Positions 26,104 to 34,199 of a DNA stretch of 64,000 bases are shown piece by piece. Position 1 is the first letter of the stretch. Each line of letters begins with the position of its first letter. The translations under genes and the position numbers were made by a program. Below the pieces are notes generated by a model. It made no database searches. It was not told the DNA's origin and saw nothing but the letters and a program-made list of their open reading frames with translations. This DNA comes from Hyalangium versicolor (GTDB lineage Bacteria; Myxococcota; Myxococcia; Myxococcales; Myxococcaceae), in contig NZ_JAHXBF010000009.1 of assembly GCF_020103695.1 (NCBI RefSeq), positions 372,001 to 436,000 of the forward strand. Reading direction: 5' to 3'.

Positions 26104-26977
26104 TCACGGGAGCTCGAGTCCGGTTCAGGGAACCGCGAGCCATCTGCCACAAGGCCATGAGCTCATCGGCGGACTCAGCATACTGCGCGCCCAGCGAAAA
26201 AATGGTCCTCAGATGCTCGCGGGCTCCCGTCCCCCCCACCACTACGGGAATGGAACCGCACGCATGGAGCACCTCGGTCAACACCGCCACCATCTCCTCC
26301 GGCTCGCGGCTGCGCACGAAGGAGAGCGCCACCAACTCCGGTACAAGCTGGACACACGCGCTGTGAAGTGCCTCGGAGGGAGTGTCCGCGCCCAGCACCG
26401 TCACACGCCAACCGCGGCGTCTGAGCTGCAGCCCCAGCGCCAGCAGACCGCCCTCGTGGTGGTCCTTGGGCGGGCACGCGAGCAGCACCCGGGGCCCCTC
26501 GCCTCGAGTCTTCTCCGTGTCCAGCAAGAGTCGGAGCCGCTGGCGGATGAGCGCCGAGGCCATGTGCTCCCGAGCGATGTCCAGCCGCAGCCCCATCTCC
26601 CGGAGCAGCGGCAGCAGGAGGCCATTGCAGTAGACCTCCACCTCCATGGAGGCCTGGGCCTCGTCCAGCACGCGCCGGGCGGCTTCCTCGTCCAGCACCA
26701 TGACGGCGGACCAGAAGCGATCGGCGAAGCGCTCGTCCTTGGGCAGCGCCTGCACGGGCGTGGCCTTCACCTGGGCGATGGCCTCGCTCACCGAGAGGCC
26801 CTCCGCGATGAGCTTCGCCACGCGGCGGATGTTCTCCACCTCCTCGCGCGAGTAGGAGCGATAGTTGTTGTTCTCGCTGCGGTTCGGCCGCGGGAAGCCG
26901 TAGCGGCGCTCCCAGGCGCGCAGCGTGGCCTCGCGGATGCCCGTCAGCCGGGCGATGGTGCGGATGCGAAGGGTCAT
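26096..26977 (-). CDS. carA: CarA-type MerR/cobalamin-fold repressor of the carotenoid operon
   Basis: 293 residues from ATG 26977. MerR DNA-binding domain (1-70: LRAWERRYGFPRPNRSENNNYRSYS) followed by a cobalamin-binding fold. D-x-H-x-x-G is kept (Asp172, His174, Gly177), but the W-x9-EH motif is broken: Glu137-His138 are present, while the Trp-His pair is replaced by Glu127-Met128. This fits what is known of Myxococcus CarA, which represses without needing B12 and is removed by the antirepressor CarS. No carS-like gene is visible here. Overlaps: 4 bases with the acyltransferase gene upstream, 8 with carH downstream. Confidence 0.9.
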   Translation of the reverse strand: MTLRIRTIARLTGIREATLRAWERRYGFPRPNRSENNNYRSYSREEVENIRRVAKLIAEGLSVSEAIAQVKATPVQALPKDERFADRFWSAVMVLDEEAARRVLDEAQASMEVEVYCNGLLLPLLREMGLRLDIAREHMASALIRQRLRLLLDTEKTRGEGPRVLLACPPKDHHEGGLLALGLQLRRRGWRVTVLGADTPSEALHSACVQLVPELVALSFVRSREPEEMVAVLTEVLHACGSIPVVVGGTGAREHLRTIFSLGAQYAESADELMALWQMARGSLNRTRAPVNG

Positions 26978-27651
26978 GTCTCCAGCCCCCTCACCGTATC
27001 CCATCGCTCCGCCACTCCACTGCCTCCTCTCACCACGCGCGTGAAGCCCTCCAGGCTCGTGGCCTCCGCCACCCGCCGCACCACCGTGTCGAGTCCCTCT
27101 TGGAATACCTCCATCGGACCCGGAGGGTGCGGTGTACCTACCTCTACCAGCACATCCGGCCGCTCGTGCTCGAAGAAGGCGTAGCGCAGCGCCACCGGCA
27201 CGCACTCGCGCTTCCCGGCCCGCGCCAGCAACTCCACGCCGCGCTGGAGCCGCAGCGGCAGCACCCCGAAGGGCCGCAGCTCTCCCTCCGGGAAGAGGCC
27301 CACCACGGCCCGAGGCCTCCGCAGCAGCTCGCGCGCATGGCGCAGCGACTCGAGCGAGGAGGCAGGGTCTCCCGGCCGGATGCTGAAGGCGCCGATGCGG
27401 GCCAGGAAGCGGTAGCGCCTCAGGTTCTTCTCCTCCATGAGGCAGTACGCATCCCAGCCGGCCGCCTGCCCGAGCTGGTGCAGGATGAAGCCATCCCACC
27501 AGTTCGAGTGGTTCATATAGACGAGCCGGGCCTCCTCCCCCGCGGGCAGCGCGCCGCGCACCCAGAGGCCTCGGAAGGCGGACCGGAACTTCCAGCCCAC
27601 GTACCGATCCAACAGCCACCCGAGGGGGCCTCCCTTGGCCGCGCGAATCAC
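26974..27651 (-). CDS. PlsC-like acyltransferase of the carotenoid operon
   Basis: 225 residues, GTG start overlapping the crtYd stop by 4 bases. The acyltransferase motifs are NHSNWWD (H-x4-D, residues 47-53) and LFPEGELRP (FPEG, binding the acceptor phosphate or hydroxyl). There is no obvious long membrane span, so it would be membrane-associated. PlsC-family enzymes move a fatty acyl group to a hydroxyl. Because a glycosyltransferase is encoded three genes upstream in the same operon, the likely acceptor is the sugar of a carotenoid glycoside, giving the fatty-acid esters known from myxobacteria. A role in phospholipid synthesis cannot be excluded. Confidence 0.8.
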   Translation of the reverse strand: MIRAAKGGPLGWLLDRYVGWKFRSAFRGLWVRGALPAGEEARLVYMNHSNWWDGFILHQLGQAAGWDAYCLMEEKNLRRYRFLARIGAFSIRPGDPASSLESLRHARELLRRPRAVVGLFPEGELRPFGVLPLRLQRGVELLARAGKRECVPVALRYAFFEHERPDVLVEVGTPHPPGPMEVFQEGLDTVVRRVAEATSLEGFTRVVRGGSGVAERWDTVRGLET

Positions 27652-28004
27652 GGCGCCCGGACCTCCTTCGGGCCCAGCAGCGCGGTGAACAGCGCCAGCC
27701 CGAGCGAGACCAGGAGGCTCGTCAGCACGAAGAACAGCACCTCCTCCAGGGGCACCGCGCCCACGTACACGCCCAGGTGCTTGCCCTCACCGAAGTTCCA
27801 GATGCCCGCCGAGATGGCCAGGTGGTCGGCCACGGCCAGGTAGCCGCCGACGAGGAAGGCCGGGGGCAACACGGCTCGCAGCACTGCCCCCGTGCGCCGT
27901 CTGTAGTGCTGGGCCAGCGCCAGCAACTGCAAGAGGATGAGGGGCACCGTCCAGATCAACAGGTGGGCGAGGTAGGCCCAGCGTGACTCCAGCAACTCGC
28001 TCAT
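27648..28004 (-). CDS. crtYd: Lycopene cyclase subunit CrtYd
   Basis: 118 residues with three predicted membrane spans. The cyclase motif PLEEVLFF lies near the C-terminal third. CrtYc and CrtYd are small membrane proteins that together form a heterodimeric lycopene cyclase, as established for Myxococcus, and put a beta-ring on lycopene or a related chain. The start overlaps the crtYc stop by 4 bases and the end overlaps the acyltransferase start by 4, so the two subunits are made from coupled frames. Confidence 0.9.
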   Translation of the reverse strand: MSELLESRWAYLAHLLIWTVPLILLQLLALAQHYRRRTGAVLRAVLPPAFLVGGYLAVADHLAISAGIWNFGEGKHLGVYVGAVPLEEVLFFVLTSLLVSLGLALFTALLGPKEVRAP

Positions 28005-28315
28005 GGCGGACCCTCCAGCGCTCGAGTCAGACGGGCCCGCGCCCACAGGCCCACCAGCACTGTCTGCAATCCGAAGAAGAGATACTCCTCCAGCGGCAGA
28101 TACCCGAGCTTGATGCCCCAGATGCGCTCCGGAGCAAAGCCCCACAGTCCCCACTTCACCGCCAGGTTGTCCCACGGGGACGTGGCCGCATAGACGACGA
28201 CGAGCAGCAGGCCCAGCGGCGCCAGGCCTCGCGCCGTCAGGGTCTTCCGATAGCGCACCGCGAGGAAGACGATGGGCAGTGCCACAAACAGGCCGATGAA
28301 GCGTGCGTACGTCAT
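28001..28315 (-). CDS. crtYc: Lycopene cyclase subunit CrtYc
   Basis: 104 residues with three predicted membrane spans and the motif PLEEYLFF, the partner of the PLEEVLFF motif in CrtYd. It forms the other half of the heterodimeric lycopene cyclase. It overlaps the glycosyltransferase gene before it and crtYd after it by 4 bases each. The operon has no full-length fused cyclase, so this pair should be the only ring-forming enzyme encoded here. Confidence 0.9.
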   Translation of the reverse strand: MTYARFIGLFVALPIVFLAVRYRKTLTARGLAPLGLLLVVVYAATSPWDNLAVKWGLWGFAPERIWGIKLGYLPLEEYLFFGLQTVLVGLWARARLTRALEGPP

Positions 28316-29487
28316 CCCGGACCTCCGCTGAGTTCGGGCCACACGGGTTGCATCCGTCCCCCACGCTGAAGCGCATAGGTGCGGCCACGCCAGGTGACCG
28401 TCCCTGCCTGCCACGTGGAGCGCAGGAAGGCCACCAGCAACAGCGCCTCTCCCAGCAGCCAGGAGAACAGGAACATGAAGGAGGTACCCCCGCCCCCACC
28501 CACTCTCTCGGCGAATGGTGGGCCGCCCATCGCGTCGAGAGTGGGCGGGAGCGAGGACTTCGTGAGGACGGCGAGCCTCCAGGACAGCAGGGTCCGCACC
28601 AGCACCAGGGCCCCTGTCGCCAGGGCCAGCGGCCCGGAGCCCAGCACCGCCGCCAGCACCGCCAGCGGCAGGGTGGGCGTGAAGAGCAGGGGCACCGTCG
28701 GGTAGAGCCCAGGCCGGTGGCTCGCCAGCACTTGCATCCATCGGGTGAAGCGCTCCACCGCGGGACGCCAGGAGCGCATTGGCTCCATCGGCACCAGCGC
28801 CGGCTCCTGCGCCAGCGCCACCTCACATCCTCTCGCGTGCAGCCGCTTCGCCAGCTCGAGATCCTCCCCGATGTGGTCCGAGAGCTGCCGCAATTCCTCC
28901 GCCGCCACGGGTGACAGCCCCAGGGCCTTGCCGCAGACGGCCTTGGCGCCCGCGCTCATCGCGTGCAGCGCCCGGAAGCTGTGGTGGCTGTGTCGCAGCA
29001 GCCCCGCCACCGCCCAGCCCACCACGCCACGCACTCCCACGGGTGTCGGGGCCGCGGTGCTCAACGCGGCGCCCGCCGCCACCGGTGCGGCCAGGGCCTC
29101 CACCAGCGCTCCCGTCACCGCCACGTCCGCGTCCACCGCAAGCACCACCCGTCCCTGCGTCGGCAACACCTCCAGCGCGTACAGCAGGTGCCCCACCTTC
29201 CGGTTCGGCGTGGGCGGATCGCTCGGCAGCCATCGCACGTCCGGCCCCAGCCGAGGCCGATACGGAGACACCACCACCTGCTCCAGCGCTCCCGCGTAGT
29301 CCACCGGGCGCGAGAGGTTCTCCAACTCGCGAGGCGTGGGCGCATCCACCGGCCTCAGCAGAAGCACCGGCACGCTCGTGTCCACCTTCGGCCCGCGCCG
29401 CTCGCGCAGCAGCCGTCCCAGCGCCACGGCGCTAAAGCCTGTCGCCACGGCCGCCCAACCCAGGCCTACCAGCTCCAACGGACTCAT
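28312..29487 (-). CDS. Membrane glycosyltransferase (GT2/GT21-like) of the carotenoid operon
   Basis: 391 residues. One N-terminal span, then a GT-A domain with LAVDADVAV (D-x-D metal site), SDHIGEDLELAKRL (catalytic ED) and RFTRWMQVL (the (Q/R)xxRW acceptor motif), and three to four C-terminal spans. This is the layout of ceramide glucosyltransferase and HpnI-like GT21 enzymes. The operon also encodes CrtC, which makes a tertiary hydroxyl at C-1', so the inferred reaction is transfer of a sugar to that hydroxyl. It is distinct from CrtX-type GT1 carotenoid glycosyltransferases. It overlaps crtC and crtYc by 4 bases each. Confidence 0.75.
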   Translation of the reverse strand: MSPLELVGLGWAAVATGFSAVALGRLLRERRGPKVDTSVPVLLLRPVDAPTPRELENLSRPVDYAGALEQVVVSPYRPRLGPDVRWLPSDPPTPNRKVGHLLYALEVLPTQGRVVLAVDADVAVTGALVEALAAPVAAGAALSTAAPTPVGVRGVVGWAVAGLLRHSHHSFRALHAMSAGAKAVCGKALGLSPVAAEELRQLSDHIGEDLELAKRLHARGCEVALAQEPALVPMEPMRSWRPAVERFTRWMQVLASHRPGLYPTVPLLFTPTLPLAVLAAVLGSGPLALATGALVLVRTLLSWRLAVLTKSSLPPTLDAMGGPPFAERVGGGGGTSFMFLFSWLLGEALLLVAFLRSTWQAGTVTWRGRTYALQRGGRMQPVWPELSGGPG

Positions 29488-30404
29488 GATGGACCCTCCA
29501 CCCGCGTGCGGAAGTGCGCCATCCACCGGATCAGCGGAGAGTGAAAGCGGCGGAAGTCCGCCACCTCGCCCAGCGTGTTCGCCTTCTGGGTGCTCGCCTC
29601 CACCCGAGCGTAGAAGGGAGAGGACTCCAACAGCCGGGGAGCGCCTTCCACCGGAGCGCGCGTCAGCAGGTGCCTCGGCACGCGCAGGCCCCACCCCGTG
29701 CGCTCCGTCTCCAGCACCCCGGCGGAGCTCCCACGCTTGCTCTGCAGCCCCCAGGGCCCGGCCACCACCTGCACCGGTGGGATTCCATCCGGCAGCACGT
29801 AGTCCACCACCGTCTCGTGCTCCCCGTGGGTGCGAGACCAGTGCCACCCGCGCAGCCGCGCTCCGAGCTGCTCCGCGCCATGGTTCGTGTCGTGGTAGCC
29901 CAGCCCTTCGAGCGACAGGCCCTCCGTTTCCACCTCCAGCCGCGCACGGGTGCGGGGAGCCAGCGGCTGCCACCAGTGCGGCAGGCCCGGCGCCAACTGC
30001 ACCTCGTCTCCCATGGGCGTCAGGGGTTCCAGCACGAGGCAGGCCTTCACCCGGCGGCCCCACGGGGCCGTGCGCTCATCCACCTGCATGCGCACCAGGT
30101 CCCCCTCGTAGCTCAGCGTGGAGCGGCCGATGCGCAGTTGGTGCGCGGACTCCTGCTCCAACCTCGAGTACTCGGAGAGCACCCAGCGTAGCCGCAGGCC
30201 CCGGTGGTACAGCGCGAAGTTCACCGCGCAGTGTTCCCGTGGCAGCCCTCCGCGCCTCGCCGCCACCGAGTAGCGCGGCGAGAAGAGCGAGCCCACCATG
30301 AAGATGAACACGGCGCTGAGCTCGCCCGAGGTGACGTCCGCGTAGAACCAGCGGTAGGCGCCCGGCTCCGAGGGCAGCAGCGGCAGCGGTGGCAGCGGGC
30401 TCAT
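29484..30404 (-). CDS. crtC: Carotenoid 1,2-hydratase CrtC
   Basis: 306 residues from ATG 30404, which overlaps the crtD stop (ATGA). Motifs of the hydratase family are GAYRWFYADVTS near the start and GLGYHDTNHGAEQLG in the middle. CrtC adds water across the terminal 1,2 double bond of an acyclic carotenoid end, giving the 1-hydroxyl that later steps can glycosylate. No signal peptide. It works with CrtD upstream, which desaturates the same end. Confidence 0.88.
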   Translation of the reverse strand: MSPLPPLPLLPSEPGAYRWFYADVTSGELSAVFIFMVGSLFSPRYSVAARRGGLPREHCAVNFALYHRGLRLRWVLSEYSRLEQESAHQLRIGRSTLSYEGDLVRMQVDERTAPWGRRVKACLVLEPLTPMGDEVQLAPGLPHWWQPLAPRTRARLEVETEGLSLEGLGYHDTNHGAEQLGARLRGWHWSRTHGEHETVVDYVLPDGIPPVQVVAGPWGLQSKRGSSAGVLETERTGWGLRVPRHLLTRAPVEGAPRLLESSPFYARVEASTQKANTLGEVADFRRFHSPLIRWMAHFRTRVEGPS

Positions 30405-31870
30405 GCCTCCACCTTCCTGAGGTGCGCGGAGGCCATCTCCGCGGCAAAGCTCCCCGAGAGCATCACCAGCGGCACCCCGCCGCCCGGGTGCGTCCCCCCG
30501 CCCGCGAAAAACAGGCCCGGCGTGCGCCCGCGGATCCGCGGACGGCGGAACGGACCGAACTTCCCATGAGGCAGGAAGCCGTAGATGGATCCTCCAGGGG
30601 CCCCCTGTGCCGCCAGATCCACCGGCGTGCGCTGCCCCAGCACGCGCATCCGGCCCTTCAGCTGCGGGAAGTGCGTGGCCAGCCGCTCGAGCATCTGTCC
30701 CTTGGCCTGCTCGGCATTCAGTGCCCACGCCTCGGCGGCGCGCTCAGCCTCCGCAGGGCTCCTGGGCAGCGGGGGCGCGTTCACCATCATGAACAGCCCT
30801 ATGCGCCCGGGCGGAGACATCGTGTCATCCGTCGCCGAAGGGTTGCACACGTACACCGTCGGGTCACTCGCCAGCCGGCCGCCGAACAGCTCCTCGAACT
30901 CGCGGCGGTAATCGTGGCTGAAGAGCACCGCGTGGTGCGGCACCGAGGGACGGCCTTCCACCTCCAGCAGCACCACGTAGCCGGACAGCGACAACGGCTC
31001 CTCCTCGCGGTTCAGCGCCCCCAGCGGATCCGCGTTCACCACCACGCTGTCATAGGGCTCCGCCTCTCCCACGGGCCCCACCCGATAGCCACCACCACAC
31101 TGAGACTCACGCTCGTAGCGCGCGTGGGCGTTGAGCCGCACGGTGACTCCCAGCCTCCGCACCGCCTGCCCCAGTGCCTCCACCAGCGCACCGATGCCGC
31201 CTCGCACGTGGTGCGCGCCGTAGGCCCGCTCGATGTGGGGAATGAGCGCGAAGGCCGCGCTCGCCTCGTAGGGCGAGGCCCCCGTGTACGTGGCGAAGCG
31301 CCCCACGAACTGCCGCATGTGGTCCGTCTTGAAGTGCCGCTCGGCCAGCTCGCTCAGCGTGCTGAGCCGCATCCCCGCTAGCACCGCCCCTACCCCGCGC
31401 CGAGCCACCCGCGCCATGAAGCCCGCCATGCCCTCGAAGGGCGCTTCCAGGTACGGCTCGCCCGCGGCCCGGTAGATGGCCTCCGCCTCCTTATAGAAGG
31501 AGAACACCCCGTGACGCTCGCTGTGGCGCAGCTCCGCCGCGCTCTCCGCTGTGCGCGCCACCTCCTTGTAGACCGTCAGGCCGCAGCCGTCCCCGAAGCG
31601 GTACACGCACTGCTGCTCCAGCTCCGAGAAGGGTGGCAACAGGTCCATCGCCCCCAACCGCTGGAAGGTCCCGCGCACCAGGGCCGGCAGCGTCAGCAGC
31701 GTGGGGCCGGTGTCCAGGGTGATGCCGTCCACCGTGACGGCCTGGGCCTTGCCGCCCAGCGTGGCGCCCTGCTCGAAGAGCGTCACCTCGTGACCCTCCT
31801 TCGCCAGCAGGCCGGCCGCCGTCAGCCCGCCGATGCCGCCTCCGATGACCGCGACCCGGGTGCGCCTCAT
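30401..31870 (-). CDS. crtD: Carotenoid 3,4-desaturase CrtD
   Basis: 489 residues. An N-terminal FAD-binding Rossmann motif VIGGGIGGLTAAGLLAKEGH is followed at about residue 35 by Glu (FEQG), and the C-terminal dinucleotide end reads GLFFAGGGTHPGGGVPLVMLSG. The latter resembles CrtD (methoxyneurosporene/hydroxylycopene dehydrogenase) more than CrtI. It acts on the hydroxylated end made by CrtC. It is distinct from the CrtI at 34196-35743; the two share only family-level similarity. Overlaps of 4 bases link it to the HMG-CoA reductase gene and to crtC. Confidence 0.87.
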   Translation of the reverse strand: MRRTRVAVIGGGIGGLTAAGLLAKEGHEVTLFEQGATLGGKAQAVTVDGITLDTGPTLLTLPALVRGTFQRLGAMDLLPPFSELEQQCVYRFGDGCGLTVYKEVARTAESAAELRHSERHGVFSFYKEAEAIYRAAGEPYLEAPFEGMAGFMARVARRGVGAVLAGMRLSTLSELAERHFKTDHMRQFVGRFATYTGASPYEASAAFALIPHIERAYGAHHVRGGIGALVEALGQAVRRLGVTVRLNAHARYERESQCGGGYRVGPVGEAEPYDSVVVNADPLGALNREEEPLSLSGYVVLLEVEGRPSVPHHAVLFSHDYRREFEELFGGRLASDPTVYVCNPSATDDTMSPPGRIGLFMMVNAPPLPRSPAEAERAAEAWALNAEQAKGQMLERLATHFPQLKGRMRVLGQRTPVDLAAQGAPGGSIYGFLPHGKFGPFRRPRIRGRTPGLFFAGGGTHPGGGVPLVMLSGSFAAEMASAHLRKVEA

Positions 31871-33192
31871 CTCCAGCCCCCCTTCCTCCGCGCCACCTCC
31901 GCCGCGAGGAGCTCCCGGGCCCGCTCCGGCCGGTACACGCGCTCGCGAGACAGCCGCTCGGCGATGATCTCCACCAGCTCACCACTGGCTCCCGCCTCGG
32001 CCGCCACCCGCCGCGCGTGCAGCGACATGTGACCCTTCTGGATTCCATCCGTGGACAGCGCCTTCAGGGCCGACAGGTTGGTGGCCAGTCCCGCGGCCGC
32101 CGCCAACCCCGCCAGATCCACCGCGCCCGTGACGCCCGCGAGCTTCAGCGCTCGCTGCACACCGGGGTGCGTGCGCGCCGCGCCTCCCACCGTCGAGGTC
32201 GCCAGCGGAAGCTCCAGCTCGCCGCACAGCTCGCCCTCCGGCCCCTTCCACCACGAGGTGAGCGGGCGGTACGTGCCCTCGCGCGCCGCATAGGCATGTG
32301 CCCCTGCCTCCACCGCGCGCCAGTCGTTGCCACACGCCACCAGCACGGCGTCCACGCCGTTCATCACGCCCTTGTTGTGGGTGACGGCCCGGTACACGTC
32401 CAGCTCCGCGAAGCGCTGGGCCTCGAGGATGGCGTCCCGCACGGCGCCTCCATCCCGGAAGCGCTCCGAGGACAGCGCGCCCGACGGCACCCGCGCGCGC
32501 ACCTTCACCTTCCGGCGGTCCGCCAGGTTGGTGAGGATCCTCAGCCCGGCCCGTCCCCCGGAGAGCTCCGCCAACCGAGGCGCCAGATCCTCCGCCAGGC
32601 TGTTGACGAGGTTGGCGCCCATGGCGTCGCACGTGTCCACGTGCAGGTGCACCACCAGCGTGGAGCTGTCCAGCAAGCGGACCTCCAACTCCCGAGCGCC
32701 GCCGCCGCGCGCGCACATGCCCGGCATCAGCGCGTTGGCCTCCGCGAGCAGCTCTGGAGCCCGCGCCCGCAGCTCCCGCACCGCCGTCGTCAGCGAGGGC
32801 ACGTCCAGCAACTGCACCTGGGCCGTGGTGATGGGCGGATCCGCCACCACCGTGAAGCCTCCACCCTCGGAGCACAGCCGGGCCGCGTAAGAGGCAGCGG
32901 CGACGATGGAAGGCTCCTCCACCGCCATGGGTACCAGCCGATCCTCCCCGTTCACCACGAAGTTGAGCGCCACCGCCAACGGCAGGCCGTGCAGGCCGAT
33001 GACGTTCTCCACCATCACATCCGCGCAGGACTCGTCGAAGCCGGCCAGCCCCTCACAGGCCTTCGCATCCTCCGGGGCCAACCAGCGCGACTCCACCAGC
33101 CGCGCCCGCCGCCGATCGGGAGACTCCTGGTAGAAGCCCGTCAGCCGGGAGCTCCGCCTCACCTTCAACGACTTCACCTTGTCGTCGTTCAT
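31867..33192 (-). CDS. mvaA: Class II HMG-CoA reductase inside the carotenoid operon
   Basis: 441 residues. Signatures of class II enzymes are complete: ENVIGLHGLPLAVAL, EEPSIVAA (catalytic Glu92/93), DAMGANLVNS, THNKGVMNG (catalytic Lys), a DAVLVACGNDWRA Asp, GTYRPLTSWW, and KGHMSLHARR (catalytic His). The reaction is HMG-CoA to mevalonate, the committed step of the mevalonate route. No membrane anchor, as usual for bacteria. It sits between crtB and crtD with 4-base overlaps on both sides, so light induction of the operon would also raise precursor supply. Confidence 0.92.
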   Translation of the reverse strand: MNDDKVKSLKVRRSSRLTGFYQESPDRRRARLVESRWLAPEDAKACEGLAGFDESCADVMVENVIGLHGLPLAVALNFVVNGEDRLVPMAVEEPSIVAAASYAARLCSEGGGFTVVADPPITTAQVQLLDVPSLTTAVRELRARAPELLAEANALMPGMCARGGGARELEVRLLDSSTLVVHLHVDTCDAMGANLVNSLAEDLAPRLAELSGGRAGLRILTNLADRRKVKVRARVPSGALSSERFRDGGAVRDAILEAQRFAELDVYRAVTHNKGVMNGVDAVLVACGNDWRAVEAGAHAYAAREGTYRPLTSWWKGPEGELCGELELPLATSTVGGAARTHPGVQRALKLAGVTGAVDLAGLAAAAGLATNLSALKALSTDGIQKGHMSLHARRVAAEAGASGELVEIIAERLSRERVYRPERARELLAAEVARRKGGWR

Positions 33193-34199
33193 CCCCGAGT
33201 CCCCGTTGGAAGCAGTGGAACACTCACCTCGCTTTGTGAAGCCGGAAGCACTGCCTCCGGCCGAGCCATCGCCGCCGCCGCCAGCGCCAGCTTCCGCCGG
33301 CCCGGCACCCACGCGCGCCCGGTGAACACGTCGTAGTCCCGCTCCTCGATGACGCGCAGGATGTCCCCGTAGATGCCGCCCATCAGCCGCACCATCCGCT
33401 GGCTGCCGAAGGCCTGGAGGAAGTGCACACCCGCGGCGGCGCGCGCGTAATAGGCGCGGGCCCGGCGGATCTGGAAGCGCATGAACTCGCGCCACCGCTC
33501 GTCCACCTGGGCACGGGCGAGATCCTCCACACCGAGCCCGAAGGCCTTCAGCTCCTCCAGAGGCAGGTACACCCGGCCACGCCCCAGGTCCTCGCGCACA
33601 TCGCGCAGGATGTTGGTGAGCTGCATGGCCCGGCCCAAGTCCGCCGCGTGGGCAATGGCCCGCACCTCCGAGCCCCCCAGCACCGGCGTCAACATGAGCC
33701 CCACCACGCCCGCCACGCGGTAGCAATACAGGTCCAGCTCCTCGAAGGTGGCGTAGCGGGACTTCGTCAGATCCATCTCCATGCCGGAGATGAGGTCCTG
33801 GAAGGGCTGCTCGGGGATGCGGAAGCGGTGGATGCAGTGCTTGAGCGCGGCGAACTCGGCCGGCTCCCACGGGGACTGTGCCTGCGCGCTCATGAGCCGC
33901 TCGGCCGGAGAGTCGAGCCCCGGCGCCGCCAGCTCCGGCATCGGCAGGTAGACCTCGGCCACCATCTGCCGCGCCCGATCCAGCCGCACCTTGAGATCCA
34001 CCGGCGCGACACCCTGGCTGCCCTCGTCCACCATGTCGTCCAGCCGCCGGCAGAAGGCGTAGAGCGCGAAGGCCGCCTTCCGCCTAGCGCCGAAGAGCAG
34101 GTACGAGGCGAAGAAGAAGCTCTTGGCATGCTGGCGCGTCACCTGTTTCGCCCGGCGGTAGCCGCGGCCCACCAGAAATGGATCCTCGTGCGACTTCAT
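33189..34199 (-). CDS. crtB: Phytoene synthase CrtB
   Basis: 336 residues from ATG 34199, which overlaps the crtI stop by 4 bases. The two Asp-rich sites of squalene/phytoene synthases are present: CRRLDDMVDEG (Asp54, Asp55, Asp58) and NILRDVREDLGRGRVYLP. YCYRVAGVVGLM is also typical. It condenses two geranylgeranyl diphosphates to phytoene at the membrane surface, using the product of CrtE and feeding CrtI. Confidence 0.93.
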   Translation of the reverse strand: MKSHEDPFLVGRGYRRAKQVTRQHAKSFFFASYLLFGARRKAAFALYAFCRRLDDMVDEGSQGVAPVDLKVRLDRARQMVAEVYLPMPELAAPGLDSPAERLMSAQAQSPWEPAEFAALKHCIHRFRIPEQPFQDLISGMEMDLTKSRYATFEELDLYCYRVAGVVGLMLTPVLGGSEVRAIAHAADLGRAMQLTNILRDVREDLGRGRVYLPLEELKAFGLGVEDLARAQVDERWREFMRFQIRRARAYYARAAAGVHFLQAFGSQRMVRLMGGIYGDILRVIEERDYDVFTGRAWVPGRRKLALAAAAMARPEAVLPASQSEVSVPLLPTGTRG

